From Halopseudomonas pelagia CL-AP6 (GTDB lineage: Bacteria; Pseudomonadota; Gammaproteobacteria; Pseudomonadales; Pseudomonadaceae), in contig NZ_AROI01000024.1 in NCBI RefSeq assembly GCF_000410875.1, forward strand, positions 1-64,000: DNA of 64,000 nucleotides, read 5' to 3'. The position numbers and the translations under genes were made by a program. Each line of letters starts with the position of its first letter. The stretch's first letter is position 1. A model generated the notes under the pieces. It had not been told where the DNA came from, did not search any database, and saw only the letters and a list, made by a program, of their open reading frames with translations. Positions 51,855-61,260 of the stretch are shown in pieces.

Positions 51855-53819
51855 ATGCGCTACCACCCGCTGCTATTAACCAGCCTCCTCACCGCAAGCT
51901 GCGCGCTGACGGCGTTCGCCGAGCCAAAACCGGCCGAGCCGTACACGGCTGAGCGCAACAAGGCCGTTCTCGACGCCCTGCCCTTTGCCAACACCCAGGC
52001 ATTTGATGATGCCAAGCGCGGCTTTGTTGCCGCATGGCCGCAAGGCAAGGTCACCGATAGCGAAGGCCAACTGGCCTGGAACATGGCCGCCTACTCCTTC
52101 CTAAATGGCAAGCCGGCGCCGGATACGGTCAACCCCAGCCTCTGGCGTCAGGCCCAGCTAAACGCGATCCATGGCCTGTTCGAAGTCACTGAAGGCATGT
52201 ACCAGATCCGCGGCATGGACCTGGCCAACATGACCATCATTGAGGGCCAGACCGGTCTAATCATCATTGATCCGCTGCTGACCCCGGCCACCGCCAAGGC
52301 CGGCCTGGATCTGTATTACCAGAACCGCCCGCAAAAGCCGGTAGTCGCCGTACTGTACACCCACAACCATGCTGATCACTTTGGCGGCGTTAAAGGTGTA
52401 ATTAACGAAGCCGACGTGCGTGCGGGCAAGGTCAAGGTCTATGCGCCTTATGGCTTTATGCAGCATGCCGTATCCGAGAACGTGATCGCCGGTAATGCCA
52501 TGAGCCGGCGTGCCACCTACCAGTTTGGTGCCCAGGTGCCACCGGGCGAACGTGGGCATGTGGATACCGGCCTGGGCAAGGCGTTGGCCAGCGGTCCTTT
52601 GACCCTGATCGCGCCTACCGACACGGTCCCCGATGATGCTACGCTGAGTATTGATGGCATCGAGATTGAATTCCAGATGGCCCACGGTACCGAGGCCGAG
52701 TCGGAAATGATGATGTATTTTCCGCAGTTCAAGGTGCTCAATACTGCGGAGATCACCAGCCAGCATCTGCACAATATCTACACCATTCGTGGCGCAGCGA
52801 TTCGCGATGCCAGCGCCTGGTCACACTATATCGACAAAGCACTTGAACGCTTTGGCGACCGCGCTGACATTCTTATCGCCCAGCACCATTGGCCAATCTG
52901 GGAGCGTGAACAGGCACAGCACTTTCTTGGTGTGCAGCGTGATCTGTACAAATTCATCCATGACCAGTCGGTACGGATGATGAATAAAGGCCAGTTGCCG
53001 GGCGATATCGCCGAGAATATTAAGCTGCCGAAAAGCCTCGATCAGGAATGGTACGCCCGCGGCTACTACGGCACCTTAAAACACAATGCGCGGGCCATCT
53101 ATCAGCGTTACATGGGCTGGTATGACGCGAACCCGGCGAACCTGGATCCCCTGCCCCCGCAGCAGAATGCGGCCAAGACCATCAGTTATATGGGCGGCAT
53201 GGAAAAAGTGATCGAGCAGGCTCGCGCGGATTTTACCAAGGGTGAATATCGCTGGGTTGCTTGGGTCATGAGCCAGGCGGTGTTTGCCGAACCAAACAAC
53301 CAGGCGGCGCGTGAACTGGGTGCCGATGCACTGGAGCAGTTGGGCTACCAGGCCGAAGCGGGTACCTGGCGCGGCGCCTACCTGACCGGTGCCCAAGAGT
53401 TGCGCCAGGGCACTGCCGAACCTCGACGCGGCCACCCATTGTCTCCCGACCTGTTGCAGGCACTGAAAGCCGGCATGTTCTTCGATCTTATGGCCGTGCG
53501 CCTAAATGCTGAAAAGGCTGAGGGGCAGCAGTTGGTGATCAACTGGACGCTGACCGATATCGACGAGCAGTACCGCTTGAACCTGCAGAACTCGACCTTG
53601 ACCTATCGCGCCGGCAGCCTGGCAGAGAACCCGGACGCCAGTGTCAGCATGACCCGCGGTACGCTGGATCGCATCCTGCTACGTCAACTGACCTTCCCTA
53701 ATGCAGTCAAGGCGGGCGACATTGCCGTGACTGGTGACCCAACAGCCTTTTTCAGGCTGCTGCAACTGATCGAGGAACCGCCAGCCAACTTTGCGATTAT
53801 CGAGCCGGCAGAGCAGTAA
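51855..53819 (+). CDS. sdsA: SdsA-type alkyl (linear primary) sulfatase
   Basis: Secreted zinc-dependent sulfatase that releases sulfate from alkyl sulfates such as dodecyl sulfate, 654 residues. The signal peptide ends ALTAFA before EPKPAEP. The metallo-beta-lactamase motif is YTHNHADHFGG (His170, His172, Asp174, His175); HGTEAESEMMMYFPQFKVLNTAEI and LIAQHHWPIWE add further zinc or active-site residues. A dimerisation region follows (about 400-520), and an SCP2-like C-terminal domain (about 530-654, INWTLTDIDEQYRLNLQNSTLTY) completes the class III sulfatase layout. The nearby minus-strand tetR is a plausible regulator. Confidence 0.95.
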   Translation: MRYHPLLLTSLLTASCALTAFAEPKPAEPYTAERNKAVLDALPFANTQAFDDAKRGFVAAWPQGKVTDSEGQLAWNMAAYSFLNGKPAPDTVNPSLWRQAQLNAIHGLFEVTEGMYQIRGMDLANMTIIEGQTGLIIIDPLLTPATAKAGLDLYYQNRPQKPVVAVLYTHNHADHFGGVKGVINEADVRAGKVKVYAPYGFMQHAVSENVIAGNAMSRRATYQFGAQVPPGERGHVDTGLGKALASGPLTLIAPTDTVPDDATLSIDGIEIEFQMAHGTEAESEMMMYFPQFKVLNTAEITSQHLHNIYTIRGAAIRDASAWSHYIDKALERFGDRADILIAQHHWPIWEREQAQHFLGVQRDLYKFIHDQSVRMMNKGQLPGDIAENIKLPKSLDQEWYARGYYGTLKHNARAIYQRYMGWYDANPANLDPLPPQQNAAKTISYMGGMEKVIEQARADFTKGEYRWVAWVMSQAVFAEPNNQAARELGADALEQLGYQAEAGTWRGAYLTGAQELRQGTAEPRRGHPLSPDLLQALKAGMFFDLMAVRLNAEKAEGQQLVINWTLTDIDEQYRLNLQNSTLTYRAGSLAENPDASVSMTRGTLDRILLRQLTFPNAVKAGDIAVTGDPTAFFRLLQLIEEPPANFAIIEPAEQ

Positions 53820-53834
53820 TCGCGACAGTGCAGA

Positions 53835-53872
53835 AACAGCATAGCCGGAGCGCAGGCACCGGCTATGCTGTT
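53835..53872. terminator. Hairpin terminator between convergent sdsA and tetR
   Basis: Perfect 14-bp inverted repeat AACAGCATAGCCGG (53835-53848) and CCGGCTATGCTGTT (53859-53872), loop of 10 bases, placed 15 bp after the sulfatase stop and 12 bp from the end of the minus-strand tetR gene. The T-run is poor, but stem strength and position support a shared terminator. Confidence 0.8.
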
Positions 53873-53883
53873 CTTTCAGCGCC

Positions 53884-54495
53884 TCAGCCCAGCATCAACA
53901 TCCCATGCAATCGCTGCACAAAAAACGCTTCTTCCTGCTTGAGAGAAAACAGCTCAGGCGCAAATAACCAGCTCTGGGTCACGCCCATCAGATAGGTGTA
54001 AACCAGCAGCCCGAGTTTTTCCGACGGCTGCGTTGCGGGTATCTGCTTCAATTGCTGCGCCTGGGCAACAAGCTGTGCCAGCGTATCGACGATATGCCGC
54101 GTCAGCTCTCTCTCGCGCTTGAGCGTGGGCGCAACGGCTTCGGTCAATTCGGTCTTGTTCAACAGAATTTCGAACGACTGACGAAACCAGACATCTTCCG
54201 CGAGCAGCACCAGCCATTGTCTGGCAAAGGTGTCTATCGCCTCCACCGGGTTGCCGGTCTCGCGAGCGGCATTGTTAATCAATTGCTCAAGTGGCTCCTG
54301 CGAACAGGCCAGAACGGCCTGATAGAGATCATCCTTGTTCTTGAAATGCCAGTAGATGGGGCCGCGGCTGTAACCAGCCTCGGTGCCGATCATCGCCAGG
54401 GTGGTATTCGAGAAACCGTTGCGGCTGAACAGCACCAGCGCGGCTTCAATGATCTTCAAGCGGGTTTTTTCCGCGTCTTCTTTGGTACGGCGCAT
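53884..54495 (-). CDS. TetR-family regulator, AcrR/TtgR-like
   Basis: TetR repressor of about 203 residues. Start 54495 (MRRTKEDAEKTR) has GCGGAA upstream; an in-frame ATG at 54534 lacks a ribosome site. The HTH reads IIEAALVLFSRNGFSNTTLAMIGTEAGYSRGPIYWHFKNKDDLY, the typical AcrR/TtgR/NalC pattern, and the C-terminal ligand domain resembles the multidrug-efflux group (LVYTYLMGVTQSWLFAPELF). No efflux pump is present in the window. Convergent with the sulfatase gene; detergent or hydrophobic ligand sensing is a reasonable inference. Confidence 0.88.
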   Translation of the reverse strand: MRRTKEDAEKTRLKIIEAALVLFSRNGFSNTTLAMIGTEAGYSRGPIYWHFKNKDDLYQAVLACSQEPLEQLINNAARETGNPVEAIDTFARQWLVLLAEDVWFRQSFEILLNKTELTEAVAPTLKRERELTRHIVDTLAQLVAQAQQLKQIPATQPSEKLGLLVYTYLMGVTQSWLFAPELFSLKQEEAFFVQRLHGMLMLG

Positions 54496-54562
54496 GGGTG
54501 TTCCGCTGGCATCACCCGCCCCTGCCAGAACCATTCAGGCAGAAGCGGGTAGAGGGCTGTTA

Positions 54563-55657
54563 TCAAAGCGCGTCGTCAGCCGCCATTTGCATGTAGGAGG
54601 GATCGAAGCGCAGCTTGATATTATCGGTATCGCCCAGCGTTTTGCCACCGGGGAAGCTGATGCCAACAAAATCGGCGGAAGGCGCACCGTCACCCAACAG
54701 ACCTTTCTCGAAGGAAAAATCACGAACGCTGTCCATTGCCTCGACCGCTTCGTCGCTGGAAATGAACGCAACTGCGTCGGCCGGCTTCCAGAACATTTTC
54801 ATGCCTGCCAGTTGTGCTTCATAACCGGCCTGATCCGTACCGGAGGCTTCGCCCAGAGCCGCACGAGCTTCCTGACCTGATTCACTATCGGTACCCATTT
54901 CAGCCATTAGCTCGAACCAGGCGCCGACCAGTGCTTTGCCCAGTTTGGGGTTGTCTGCCAGTGTCTGGGTGTTCACTACGGTCAGATCCTTGATGTGACC
55001 GGGGATCTGGCTCGAATCGAACACACGATTGGCACCCGGCATCTTCGCCACGTCATCAAGCAACGGGTTCCAGGTCACCACGTTCTTCACGCCAGGCGTG
55101 CTGAAGGCGGCGACAATGTCGGCGTCGCCGGTGTTGACCACGGTCACGTCCCGCTCGCTCATGCCGACGCTGTCCAGCGCGCGGGCCAGCAAATAATGCG
55201 ACACGGACAGCTCGACCAGGTTGATCTGCTGCCCCTTGAGATCCTTCAGGTCGCTGCTGTCTTTCATCACCAGACCGTCATTGCCGTTCGAGTAATCACC
55301 AACGATCAGCGCGGTGGTATCCACCCCACCGGCGGAGGGAATCGACAACGCGTCCATGCTGGTCGCGACCACGCCGTCAAACTCACCGGCGGTATACTGG
55401 TTGATCGATTCGATATAGTCATTAATCTGCACGATCTCGACTTCAATGCCGTATTTGTCGGCCCACTTTTTCATGATCCCGGATTCATCGATGTATTTCC
55501 ACGGAATCCAGCCGGCGTAAATACTCCAGGCAATCTTGAAGCTGTCACGCTCCTGCGCATAAGCGGCGGGAACCATGACCGCCGAGGCTGCCATGGCCAG
55601 AACAGCGCCTTTCAACAGACCGCTGAGGCGGCGGGTAAAGGGAAGAGGCTTTTGCAT
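54563..55657 (-). CDS. Orphan ABC solute-binding protein (urea-carboxylase-region type)
   Basis: Periplasmic receptor of the NMT1/SsuA-like superfamily, 364 residues. The signal peptide ends VPAAYAQERD. The mature protein starts FKIAWSIYAGWIPWKYIDESGIMKKWADKYGIEVEIVQIND, a pattern I associate with receptors found near urea carboxylase genes, with VATSMDALSIPSAGGVDTTALIVGDYSNGNDG following. GGAG precedes the ATG. No permease or ATPase gene lies beside it here, so its partners must be elsewhere. It is located directly downstream of the type III glutamine synthetase gene (88-bp gap), consistent with nitrogen-compound uptake. Confidence 0.82.
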   Translation of the reverse strand: MQKPLPFTRRLSGLLKGAVLAMAASAVMVPAAYAQERDSFKIAWSIYAGWIPWKYIDESGIMKKWADKYGIEVEIVQINDYIESINQYTAGEFDGVVATSMDALSIPSAGGVDTTALIVGDYSNGNDGLVMKDSSDLKDLKGQQINLVELSVSHYLLARALDSVGMSERDVTVVNTGDADIVAAFSTPGVKNVVTWNPLLDDVAKMPGANRVFDSSQIPGHIKDLTVVNTQTLADNPKLGKALVGAWFELMAEMGTDSESGQEARAALGEASGTDQAGYEAQLAGMKMFWKPADAVAFISSDEAVEAMDSVRDFSFEKGLLGDGAPSADFVGISFPGGKTLGDTDNIKLRFDPSYMQMAADDAL

Positions 55658-55744
55658 GTTTCAACTCCTGGGGAAAATGAGGCTGTTGCCTATTATGGGT
55701 AAAGCACAGCAAAAGGCGCGCCAGCTTCTGCCGGCGCAATGGAA

Positions 55745-57106
55745 TCAAAAGAATTTCAGGTAACGCTGAATTTCCCACTCGGATACGTGGGTGTGGTAAC
55801 TGGTCCATTCATCGCGCTTGAACTGCACAAAGCTTTCAAACATCGCCTGACCGAAGACCTGCTTGGACAGCGGGTCGGCTTCAAAGGCGTCGATAGCTTC
55901 GCCGAGGTTCTGCGGTAGCATCTCAATGCCCATCTCACGCACTTCCTTGTCGCTGTAGTTGTACATGTTCTCACGGTGTGGCTGACCGGGATCCATGGCC
56001 TCGCGAATACCTTCCAGGCCGGCTGCCAGAATCATCACCGCACCCAGGTACGGATTACAGGCTATGTCTGCCGCGCGACATTCCACCCGGCCACCCTGCG
56101 ATGGAATACGCAACATATTGGTGCGGTTGTTATTGCCGTAACAGACGAACACCGGCGCCCAGGTCGAACCGGACATCGCGCCCTTGCGTACCAAACGCTT
56201 GTAACTGTTGACCGTCGGCGCAATCACCGCGCTGATAGCCTTGGCGTGCTTCATGATGCCGGCAATAAAATGATAGGCCATCTCGGTCACACCGCAGCCA
56301 TGAATGTCGTCGCCATTGGCCGGGTCAAACAGGTTCCTGCCGGTCTCGCGATCAGCCAGCGACATATTGTAGTGCGCGCCGCTGCCGGTGCGATTGGCCG
56401 ACGGCTTGGGCATAAAACTGGCGAAGGCGCCGTGTTTGCGGGCAATTTCGTTAGCCATCAAGCGGAAGAACACCAAGCGGTCGGCCATGCCCAGCGCGTC
56501 GGTGTAGGTGAAATCGGTCTCGAACTGACCATTGGCGTCTTCATGGTCAAAGGAGTAAACATCCCAACCCATGCTGTTCATCGCCTCGACCAGCTCGCCG
56601 ACGATATGCATATTGTCACCCAGAGTGCGCGGGTCGTAGCAGGGCTTGGCCAGAATGTCCCGGCCGCTGATCGGCTCGAAGCCGCCATCGACGCTGTCTT
56701 TGAACAAGAAAAATTCAGTTTCTATACCCAGATTAAAGGTAAAGCCCATATCGGCGGCTGCCGCAACTTGGCGCTTGAGGATGCTCCGAGAGCAGGCTTC
56801 AAAGGGCGCACCGTCCAGATGCAGATCGCTGGCAAACCAGGCCAGCTCTGGGTTCCACGGACAGACTGTCATGGTCGCGACGTCCGGCATGGCGGCCACT
56901 TCGTTATCAGCGATATCCTGCGGCACACCATCCAGAGCGGCACCGGTGAAGAGTTCCGAGCCCTTGAGCATGCGGCCAATATGGGAGATAGGCACAAACT
57001 TGCCCTTGATGATGCCGTGAATATCGACATAGCCAGCCAGAGCGTATTTGACGCCCTTGTCTTGCAGGGTTTGTTTGAGGCTTTCGGGGGATGGCTGAAC
57101 GGTCAT
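55745..57106 (-). CDS. Type III glutamine synthetase-like (GlnT)
   Basis: Glutamate-ammonia ligase family enzyme of about 453 residues from the ATG at 57106, which has GGAG eight bases upstream; the longer frame to 57202 reads through the promoter and operator region. Markers are KYALAGYVDIHGIIKGKFVPI, LGIETEFFLFKDS, FDHEDANGQFETDFTYTDAL, MPKPSANRTGSGAHYNMSL, YGNNNRTNMLRIPSQGGRVECRAADIACNPYLG. This fits the GlnT/type III glutamate-ammonia ligase group. Whether ammonia or an amine (e.g. methylamine-like) is the true substrate is open. Confidence 0.88.
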   Translation of the reverse strand: MTVQPSPESLKQTLQDKGVKYALAGYVDIHGIIKGKFVPISHIGRMLKGSELFTGAALDGVPQDIADNEVAAMPDVATMTVCPWNPELAWFASDLHLDGAPFEACSRSILKRQVAAAADMGFTFNLGIETEFFLFKDSVDGGFEPISGRDILAKPCYDPRTLGDNMHIVGELVEAMNSMGWDVYSFDHEDANGQFETDFTYTDALGMADRLVFFRLMANEIARKHGAFASFMPKPSANRTGSGAHYNMSLADRETGRNLFDPANGDDIHGCGVTEMAYHFIAGIMKHAKAISAVIAPTVNSYKRLVRKGAMSGSTWAPVFVCYGNNNRTNMLRIPSQGGRVECRAADIACNPYLGAVMILAAGLEGIREAMDPGQPHRENMYNYSDKEVREMGIEMLPQNLGEAIDAFEADPLSKQVFGQAMFESFVQFKRDEWTSYHTHVSEWEIQRYLKFF

Positions 57107-57169
57107 GACTGCACTCCAGAATGATAAAAGCGCCGACAGCGGCGAGCTTGGTATGATTCTTTCATTCAA

Positions 57170-57193
57170 TATACATGCCAGCATGCATGTATA
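57170..57193. promoter_or_regulatory. Operator-like palindrome between divergent glnT and MetX-like genes
   Basis: Perfect 9-bp inverted repeat TATACATGC (57170-57178) and GCATGTATA (57185-57193) with a six-base centre CAGCAT. It lies in the 154-bp divergent gap, 64 bp from the glnT start and 68 bp from the hydrolase start, so one dimeric regulator could act on both. GntR-family proteins often bind TGTATACA-like cores. The cognate regulator is not encoded next to it. Confidence 0.55.
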
Positions 57194-57260
57194 AGTACGC
57201 ATGCCACTATCTCAGAGGCACTTTCAAAGCCACTTGAACATCCATAAAGGAGTCGCAGTA

Positions 57261-58283
57261 ATGCCGGCATATCAAGGACTTGAGCAACAAATTCAGCTAG
57301 GCAATATTCCCCTGCAAAGCGGTGAAGTGTTGCGCGACGGCTGGCTCAGTTATGTTCAGATGGGGGAATTGAATGCGACGGCCGATAACCTGATTCTGAT
57401 CCCGACGTACTATGGTGGAACACACGAGGGCGTTATGCCCCTTATTGGTGCGCACGGACCTCTTGATCCGGACAGGTACTGCATTGTTATTCCCAATCTG
57501 ATCGGCAATGGCCGCTCGATCTCACCAAGCAATGCGCCAAACAATCAATCGGCCGGTCATTTTCCGCACGTCAGCCTTTATGACAACGTCAGAGTCCAGA
57601 AGCGCTTACTGGAAAGTCGTTTTCACGACGCAGCGCCGGCCCTAGTCATGGGCTGGTCCATGGGCGGCATGCAGGCATTACAGTGGGGCTGCCTTTATCC
57701 GCAGCAGGTAAAACGCATCATGAGTATCTGCGCCACTGCGCGTTGTTGGCCGCACAATCAGGTATTTCTGGAAGGGGTAAAAGCCGCGCTGACCTGCGAC
57801 CCGGCCTGGCATGGTGGCTTTTATCATCGTCAACCCGTGGCCGGGCTCAAAGCCTTTGCCCGCGTTTACGCCGGCTGGGCCTATAGCCAAGCCTTCTTCA
57901 GGGATGAGCGCTACCGGCAACTGGGTTTTGACAGCATTCTTGCAATATTGAAGTACTGGGAGGACGACCACTTGGCCCAGGACGCCAATAACTTGCTGAC
58001 GGTGCTGGAGAGCTGGAAGGCCGCAGACATCAGCGCCAATGAGCTATACCAAGGCGATATACCCGCAGCTCTTGGGGCTATTACGGCAAAAACCCTGATC
58101 ATGCCCTGCACGACGGACCTGTATTTTACCCAGCAGGACGCCGCTTGGGAGGCCACGCAGATGCCCAATGCCGAGTGTGTGCCGCTCATCTCCGACTGGG
58201 GGCATTGCGCAGGTGCACCCGGACGCAATCCGCCCGATACCGCGCGGATACTGACGGCCTGTGCCAAGCTGCTGGCGCATTGA
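57261..58283 (+). CDS. Alpha/beta hydrolase of the MetX (homoserine acetyltransferase-like) group
   Basis: Cytoplasmic alpha/beta-fold protein of 340 residues. Start 57261 ([10 protein letters not shown]) has AAGGAG eight bases upstream. Nucleophile elbow [14 protein letters not shown] places Ser133; the acid lies near [13 protein letters not shown] and the histidine in [28 protein letters not shown] is typical of the MetX-like subgroup. It lacks the usual methionine-biosynthesis partner metW. Being divergent from glnT across a shared palindrome, it is more likely a hydrolase or acyltransferase in the same nitrogen-related pathway than housekeeping MetX. Confidence 0.83.
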   Translation: MPAYQGLEQQIQLGNIPLQSGEVLRDGWLSYVQMGELNATADNLILIPTYYGGTHEGVMPLIGAHGPLDPDRYCIVIPNLIGNGRSISPSNAPNNQSAGHFPHVSLYDNVRVQKRLLESRFHDAAPALVMGWSMGGMQALQWGCLYPQQVKRIMSICATARCWPHNQVFLEGVKAALTCDPAWHGGFYHRQPVAGLKAFARVYAGWAYSQAFFRDERYRQLGFDSILAILKYWEDDHLAQDANNLLTVLESWKAADISANELYQGDIPAALGAITAKTLIMPCTTDLYFTQQDAAWEATQMPNAECVPLISDWGHCAGAPGRNPPDTARILTACAKLLAH

Positions 58284-58556
58284 TTACATGTTACGCCGCT
58301 GATCGTCCTGCCCAATATCGTCCCAGAAGGGTCGAGCGCTCTCGCGCTGCGCTTCCGCCCGGCTGATGCCGATATCCCGCAGTTGATGCTGATCCAGCGA
58401 ACCGAGTAAACGCCGTTCATACGCCAGTCGCTGCCAACGCTGCACGCGGCGTACCACTGCCAGCATCAGCGCTTTTGCTTGACCCGTTAAACGGCGGGGG
58501 CTACGTGCGTATTCCTGCCCGCCTTGTTCGGTTATTTGCTTTCTTGCTACTTTCAT
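58284..58556 (-). CDS. DUF1127 small basic protein
   Basis: Small arginine-rich protein of 90 residues with a C-terminal DUF1127 domain: RRLLGSLDQHQLRDIGISRAEAQRESARPFW. Start 58556 (MKVARKQ) follows a GGAGGG site; an in-frame ATG at 58571 (MEGVA) is an alternative. DUF1127 proteins are linked to stress, phosphate and carbon metabolism through RNA-related regulation in some alphaproteobacteria, but in pseudomonads the role is unknown. It is divergent from the LysR gene, a common arrangement, and its stop abuts that of the MetX-like gene. Confidence 0.88.
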   Translation of the reverse strand: MKVARKQITEQGGQEYARSPRRLTGQAKALMLAVVRRVQRWQRLAYERRLLGSLDQHQLRDIGISRAEAQRESARPFWDDIGQDDQRRNM

Positions 58557-58652
58557 CGCCACGCCCTCCATGAGGTATGGCGTTAGTCTTACGCCAGCGC
58601 TAATATCAATCCAACGAATGTTTATGATGCCTACCATCTCAGGATTTGATCT

Positions 58653-59507
58653 ATGGCCAACTTCCCCACGATCGACAGCGAGTTACTGCGCACCTTCGTT
58701 GCCATCGCCGATCAGGGTGGCTTTACTCGTGCAGCGCAAGCGCTGAATCGCACCCAGTCGGCGGTCAGCATGCAGATGAAGCGCCTGGAGGAGGACGTGT
58801 TGCAACGCGCGCTGTTTCTCAAGGAGGGGCGCCAACTTGGCCTGACCGCAGAAGGTCAACTACTGCTGGGCTACGCGCGGCGCATTCTGAAATTGCAGAG
58901 CGAAGTGATGAGCAGCCTGCGTGAACCGCATATGGTTGGCAGTGTGCGCGTGGGTACGCCGGATGATTATGTGATGCGCTTTATGCCCAACATCCTCGCA
59001 CGCTTTGCGCAGACCTATCCGATGGTGCAGGTCGAGCTGCATTGCGAGCCCTCCTTCCATCTGCTGCAACGCAAGGATCTGGATCTGACTATTGTGACGC
59101 GCGAGCCGGGTAAAGAAATCGGCCAGTTACTGCGTCAGGAGCAGATCGTCTGGGCGCAGGCAGCCAGCTTCGATCTGAACGAACAATCGAGTCTACCGCT
59201 GGCGATGTTCAACGCCGAGTGTTTTTGTCGTGACTGGGCCTGCAACGCGCTGGACACCATGGGTAGGGATTACCGGGTGGCCTACACCAGCCCGAGTTTG
59301 TCGGCGATCATGGCCGTGGTCAGCGCCGGATTGGCTATTACCGCGCAGTTGCAAAGTCTGATCCCAGCCGACATGCGCATTCTGGGGCAGGAAGACGGCC
59401 TGCCCAGCATGCCCAGTGCCAGTATCGTATTACTGCGTAACGCACAAACGCGGTCACCCGTGAGCGAATGCATGGCCGAGTATATCGCCGATGGTTTCAG
59501 GCTTTAG
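58653..59507 (+). CDS. LysR-family transcriptional regulator
   Basis: LTTR of 284 residues. The N-terminal winged HTH is ELLRTFVAIADQGGFTRAAQALNRTQSAVSMQMKRLEEDV, followed by LTAEGQLLLGYARRILKLQSEV. The effector domain starts VGSVRVGTPDDYVMRFMPNIL and continues to IADGFRL. It is divergent from the DUF1127 gene across 96 bp, so it probably regulates that gene and itself. Its TAG stop overlaps the TAA stop of the convergent methyltransferase gene. Confidence 0.93.
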   Translation: MANFPTIDSELLRTFVAIADQGGFTRAAQALNRTQSAVSMQMKRLEEDVLQRALFLKEGRQLGLTAEGQLLLGYARRILKLQSEVMSSLREPHMVGSVRVGTPDDYVMRFMPNILARFAQTYPMVQVELHCEPSFHLLQRKDLDLTIVTREPGKEIGQLLRQEQIVWAQAASFDLNEQSSLPLAMFNAECFCRDWACNALDTMGRDYRVAYTSPSLSAIMAVVSAGLAITAQLQSLIPADMRILGQEDGLPSMPSASIVLLRNAQTRSPVSECMAEYIADGFRL

Positions 59508-60130
59508 ACCAACTGTTCCTGCTGCGCCCAGCCACTGTAGATATACGTCATCGGGCGTGGACCCGGCAGGTATTCAGTAGCGATATTACCAATACTGAAC
59601 CCGGCGTCACGCAACAGCTGGGGGATGTCCCGATTCAAATGGCAACCCCCGGCGAACGGTTTCCATATCGGTGTCAGCCGGTGCTGCCAGCGCCTCACCG
59701 AGGCATCCGGAGCCAGCCCGTGCTCACAGAACAACAAACGACCGCCCGGCTTGAGCACCCGCAACATCTCGCGCAGAGCTGGCAGCGGGTCGGTAATGGA
59801 GCAGAGGGTGAAGGTCATGACGATGCTATCAAATCGGTCGTCAACTGCATGAATGCCTTGCACATCGACCGCGACCATCTCCACTGGAACCGCACAGGTT
59901 GCAGCACGGCGGGCAGCTAACGTCTGCATCTGGGCGGCTGGATCGACCCCGACGATAGAGCTCACCTGGTCCGGACGGTAAAACTGCAGATTGAGACCAG
60001 TGCCGATGCCGATCTCCAGCACTTCGCCAACCGCCTGCGGCACGATGCGCGAGCGCGCTTTCATTACATCGCCCATGCCGCAGGCCATATCGATCATGCG
60101 CGGTAAAATATAGCGCTCGTAAGGATTCAT
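59504..60130 (-). CDS. Class I SAM-dependent methyltransferase
   Basis: Methyltransferase of 208 residues with a Methyltransf_11-like Rossmann core: motif I VLEIGIGTGLNLQFY, motif II SIVGVDPAAQ, FDSIVMTFTLCSITDPLPALREMLRVLKPGGRLLFCEHG. It resembles PmtA/UbiE-type or thiol-methyltransferase-like proteins, but no substrate-specific feature is clear. It follows cysA by 32 bp on the same strand, so it may be co-transcribed with the sulfate importer, though a functional link is not shown. Confidence 0.88.
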   Translation of the reverse strand: MNPYERYILPRMIDMACGMGDVMKARSRIVPQAVGEVLEIGIGTGLNLQFYRPDQVSSIVGVDPAAQMQTLAARRAATCAVPVEMVAVDVQGIHAVDDRFDSIVMTFTLCSITDPLPALREMLRVLKPGGRLLFCEHGLAPDASVRRWQHRLTPIWKPFAGGCHLNRDIPQLLRDAGFSIGNIATEYLPGPRPMTYIYSGWAQQEQLV

Positions 60131-60162
60131 CAGATCTCCCTTGGCGGGCGGACTGCGACGCC

Positions 60163-61260
60163 TCAGTCCTTAAGCCAGCTGAGGGTTTGCGGTTGCCCCT
60201 GATGCGCGTCGAACAGATGCCCAACGTCTGGCACAGCATAGCATCGGTCGCCGCGTTGCGGCTGCCAGCGGTTGAACTCCACATGACTGATACCCACCTC
60301 CCATGGCTCATCCGACTGCCAGCCGCAGGGCAACAGCTCAAGCCGCACTTCGGCACCGATCAGACTGATCGATTCGATCCGCAGTGGCAGGTGAGCATGC
60401 TCAGCCGGTTTGTCCTGCAACCGCACTTCATGCGGACGTAGATACAACTGCACCGCTTCATCGGTTATCGGCGATGGCATATCGACCCACGCGGCGCCCT
60501 GGGCCAATCGTTGGCCCTGCACCGCACCGTTGAAGACATTGACGTGGCCGAGGAAATCAAACACGAAACGGCTCTCGGGTTGCGCGTACAGCGCCTGAGG
60601 TTCACCGACCTGTTCGATCTTGCCGGCACTCATGACCACCACCCGATCGGACAGCTCCAGCGCCTCTTCCTGATCGTGGGTGACAAACACACTGGTAAAG
60701 TGCAACTCATCATGCAGCGCCCGCAACCAGCGACGCAGGTCTTTGCGTACCTTGGCATCCAGCGCGCCGAAAGGTTCGTCCAGCAGCAAAATCTGCGGCT
60801 TCATTGCCAGCGCGCGGGCCAGGGCAATACGCTGCTTCTGCCCGCCGGATAATTGTGCGGGAAACCGGTCGGCCAGAGAGCTCAACTGCACCATCTCGAG
60901 CAGTTCGCCTACCTGCTTGCGGATGTCGGCCGCGCCGGGGCGCTCTTTGCGCGGCAATACTTCCAGGCCAAAGGCAATGTTCTGCGCCACGGTCATATGA
61001 CGGAACAGCGCATAGTGCTGAAACACGAAACCAACACGCCGTTCGCGCACATGCAGCGGCGTAACATCCTTGCCATGGAATAGAATACGGCCCTGCTCAG
61101 CGGTCTCAAGACCGGCAATAATGCGCAGCAGTGTAGTTTTACCCGATCCGGAAGGGCCCAACAGACCTGTCAGTTGACCGTCAGGTATTTCCAGAGAAAT
61201 ATCCTTAAGCGCCTGAAACTGGCCAAAATACTTGTTGATACCGTCTAAGGTGATACTCAT
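60163..61260 (-). CDS. cysA: Sulfate/thiosulfate ABC importer ATPase CysA
   Basis: Nucleotide-binding subunit of the sulfate importer, 365 residues. Walker [16 protein letters not shown]-loop [14 protein letters not shown], signature [14 protein letters not shown], Walker [13 protein letters not shown] and H-loop [11 protein letters not shown] are all present. The C-terminal TOBE-like domain (YLRPHEVRL region) is typical of CysA. It starts on the last base of the cysW stop. Confidence 0.96.
   Translation of the reverse strand: MSITLDGINKYFGQFQALKDISLEIPDGQLTGLLGPSGSGKTTLLRIIAGLETAEQGRILFHGKDVTPLHVRERRVGFVFQHYALFRHMTVAQNIAFGLEVLPRKERPGAADIRKQVGELLEMVQLSSLADRFPAQLSGGQKQRIALARALAMKPQILLLDEPFGALDAKVRKDLRRWLRALHDELHFTSVFVTHDQEEALELSDRVVVMSAGKIEQVGEPQALYAQPESRFVFDFLGHVNVFNGAVQGQRLAQGAAWVDMPSPITDEAVQLYLRPHEVRLQDKPAEHAHLPLRIESISLIGAEVRLELLPCGWQSDEPWEVGISHVEFNRWQPQRGDRCYAVPDVGHLFDAHQGQPQTLSWLKD

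Noticed and set aside
55976-57124. Plus-strand open frame of 382 codons opposite the type III glutamine synthetase
   Set aside because: Composition is arginine/histidine-rich and motif-free, while the minus strand encodes a full-length GS-family protein.
57261-58283. Housekeeping homoserine O-acetyltransferase metX
   Set aside because: The fold and motifs are MetX-like, but metW is absent and the gene shares a regulatory gap with glnT, so a biosynthetic metX call would overreach.
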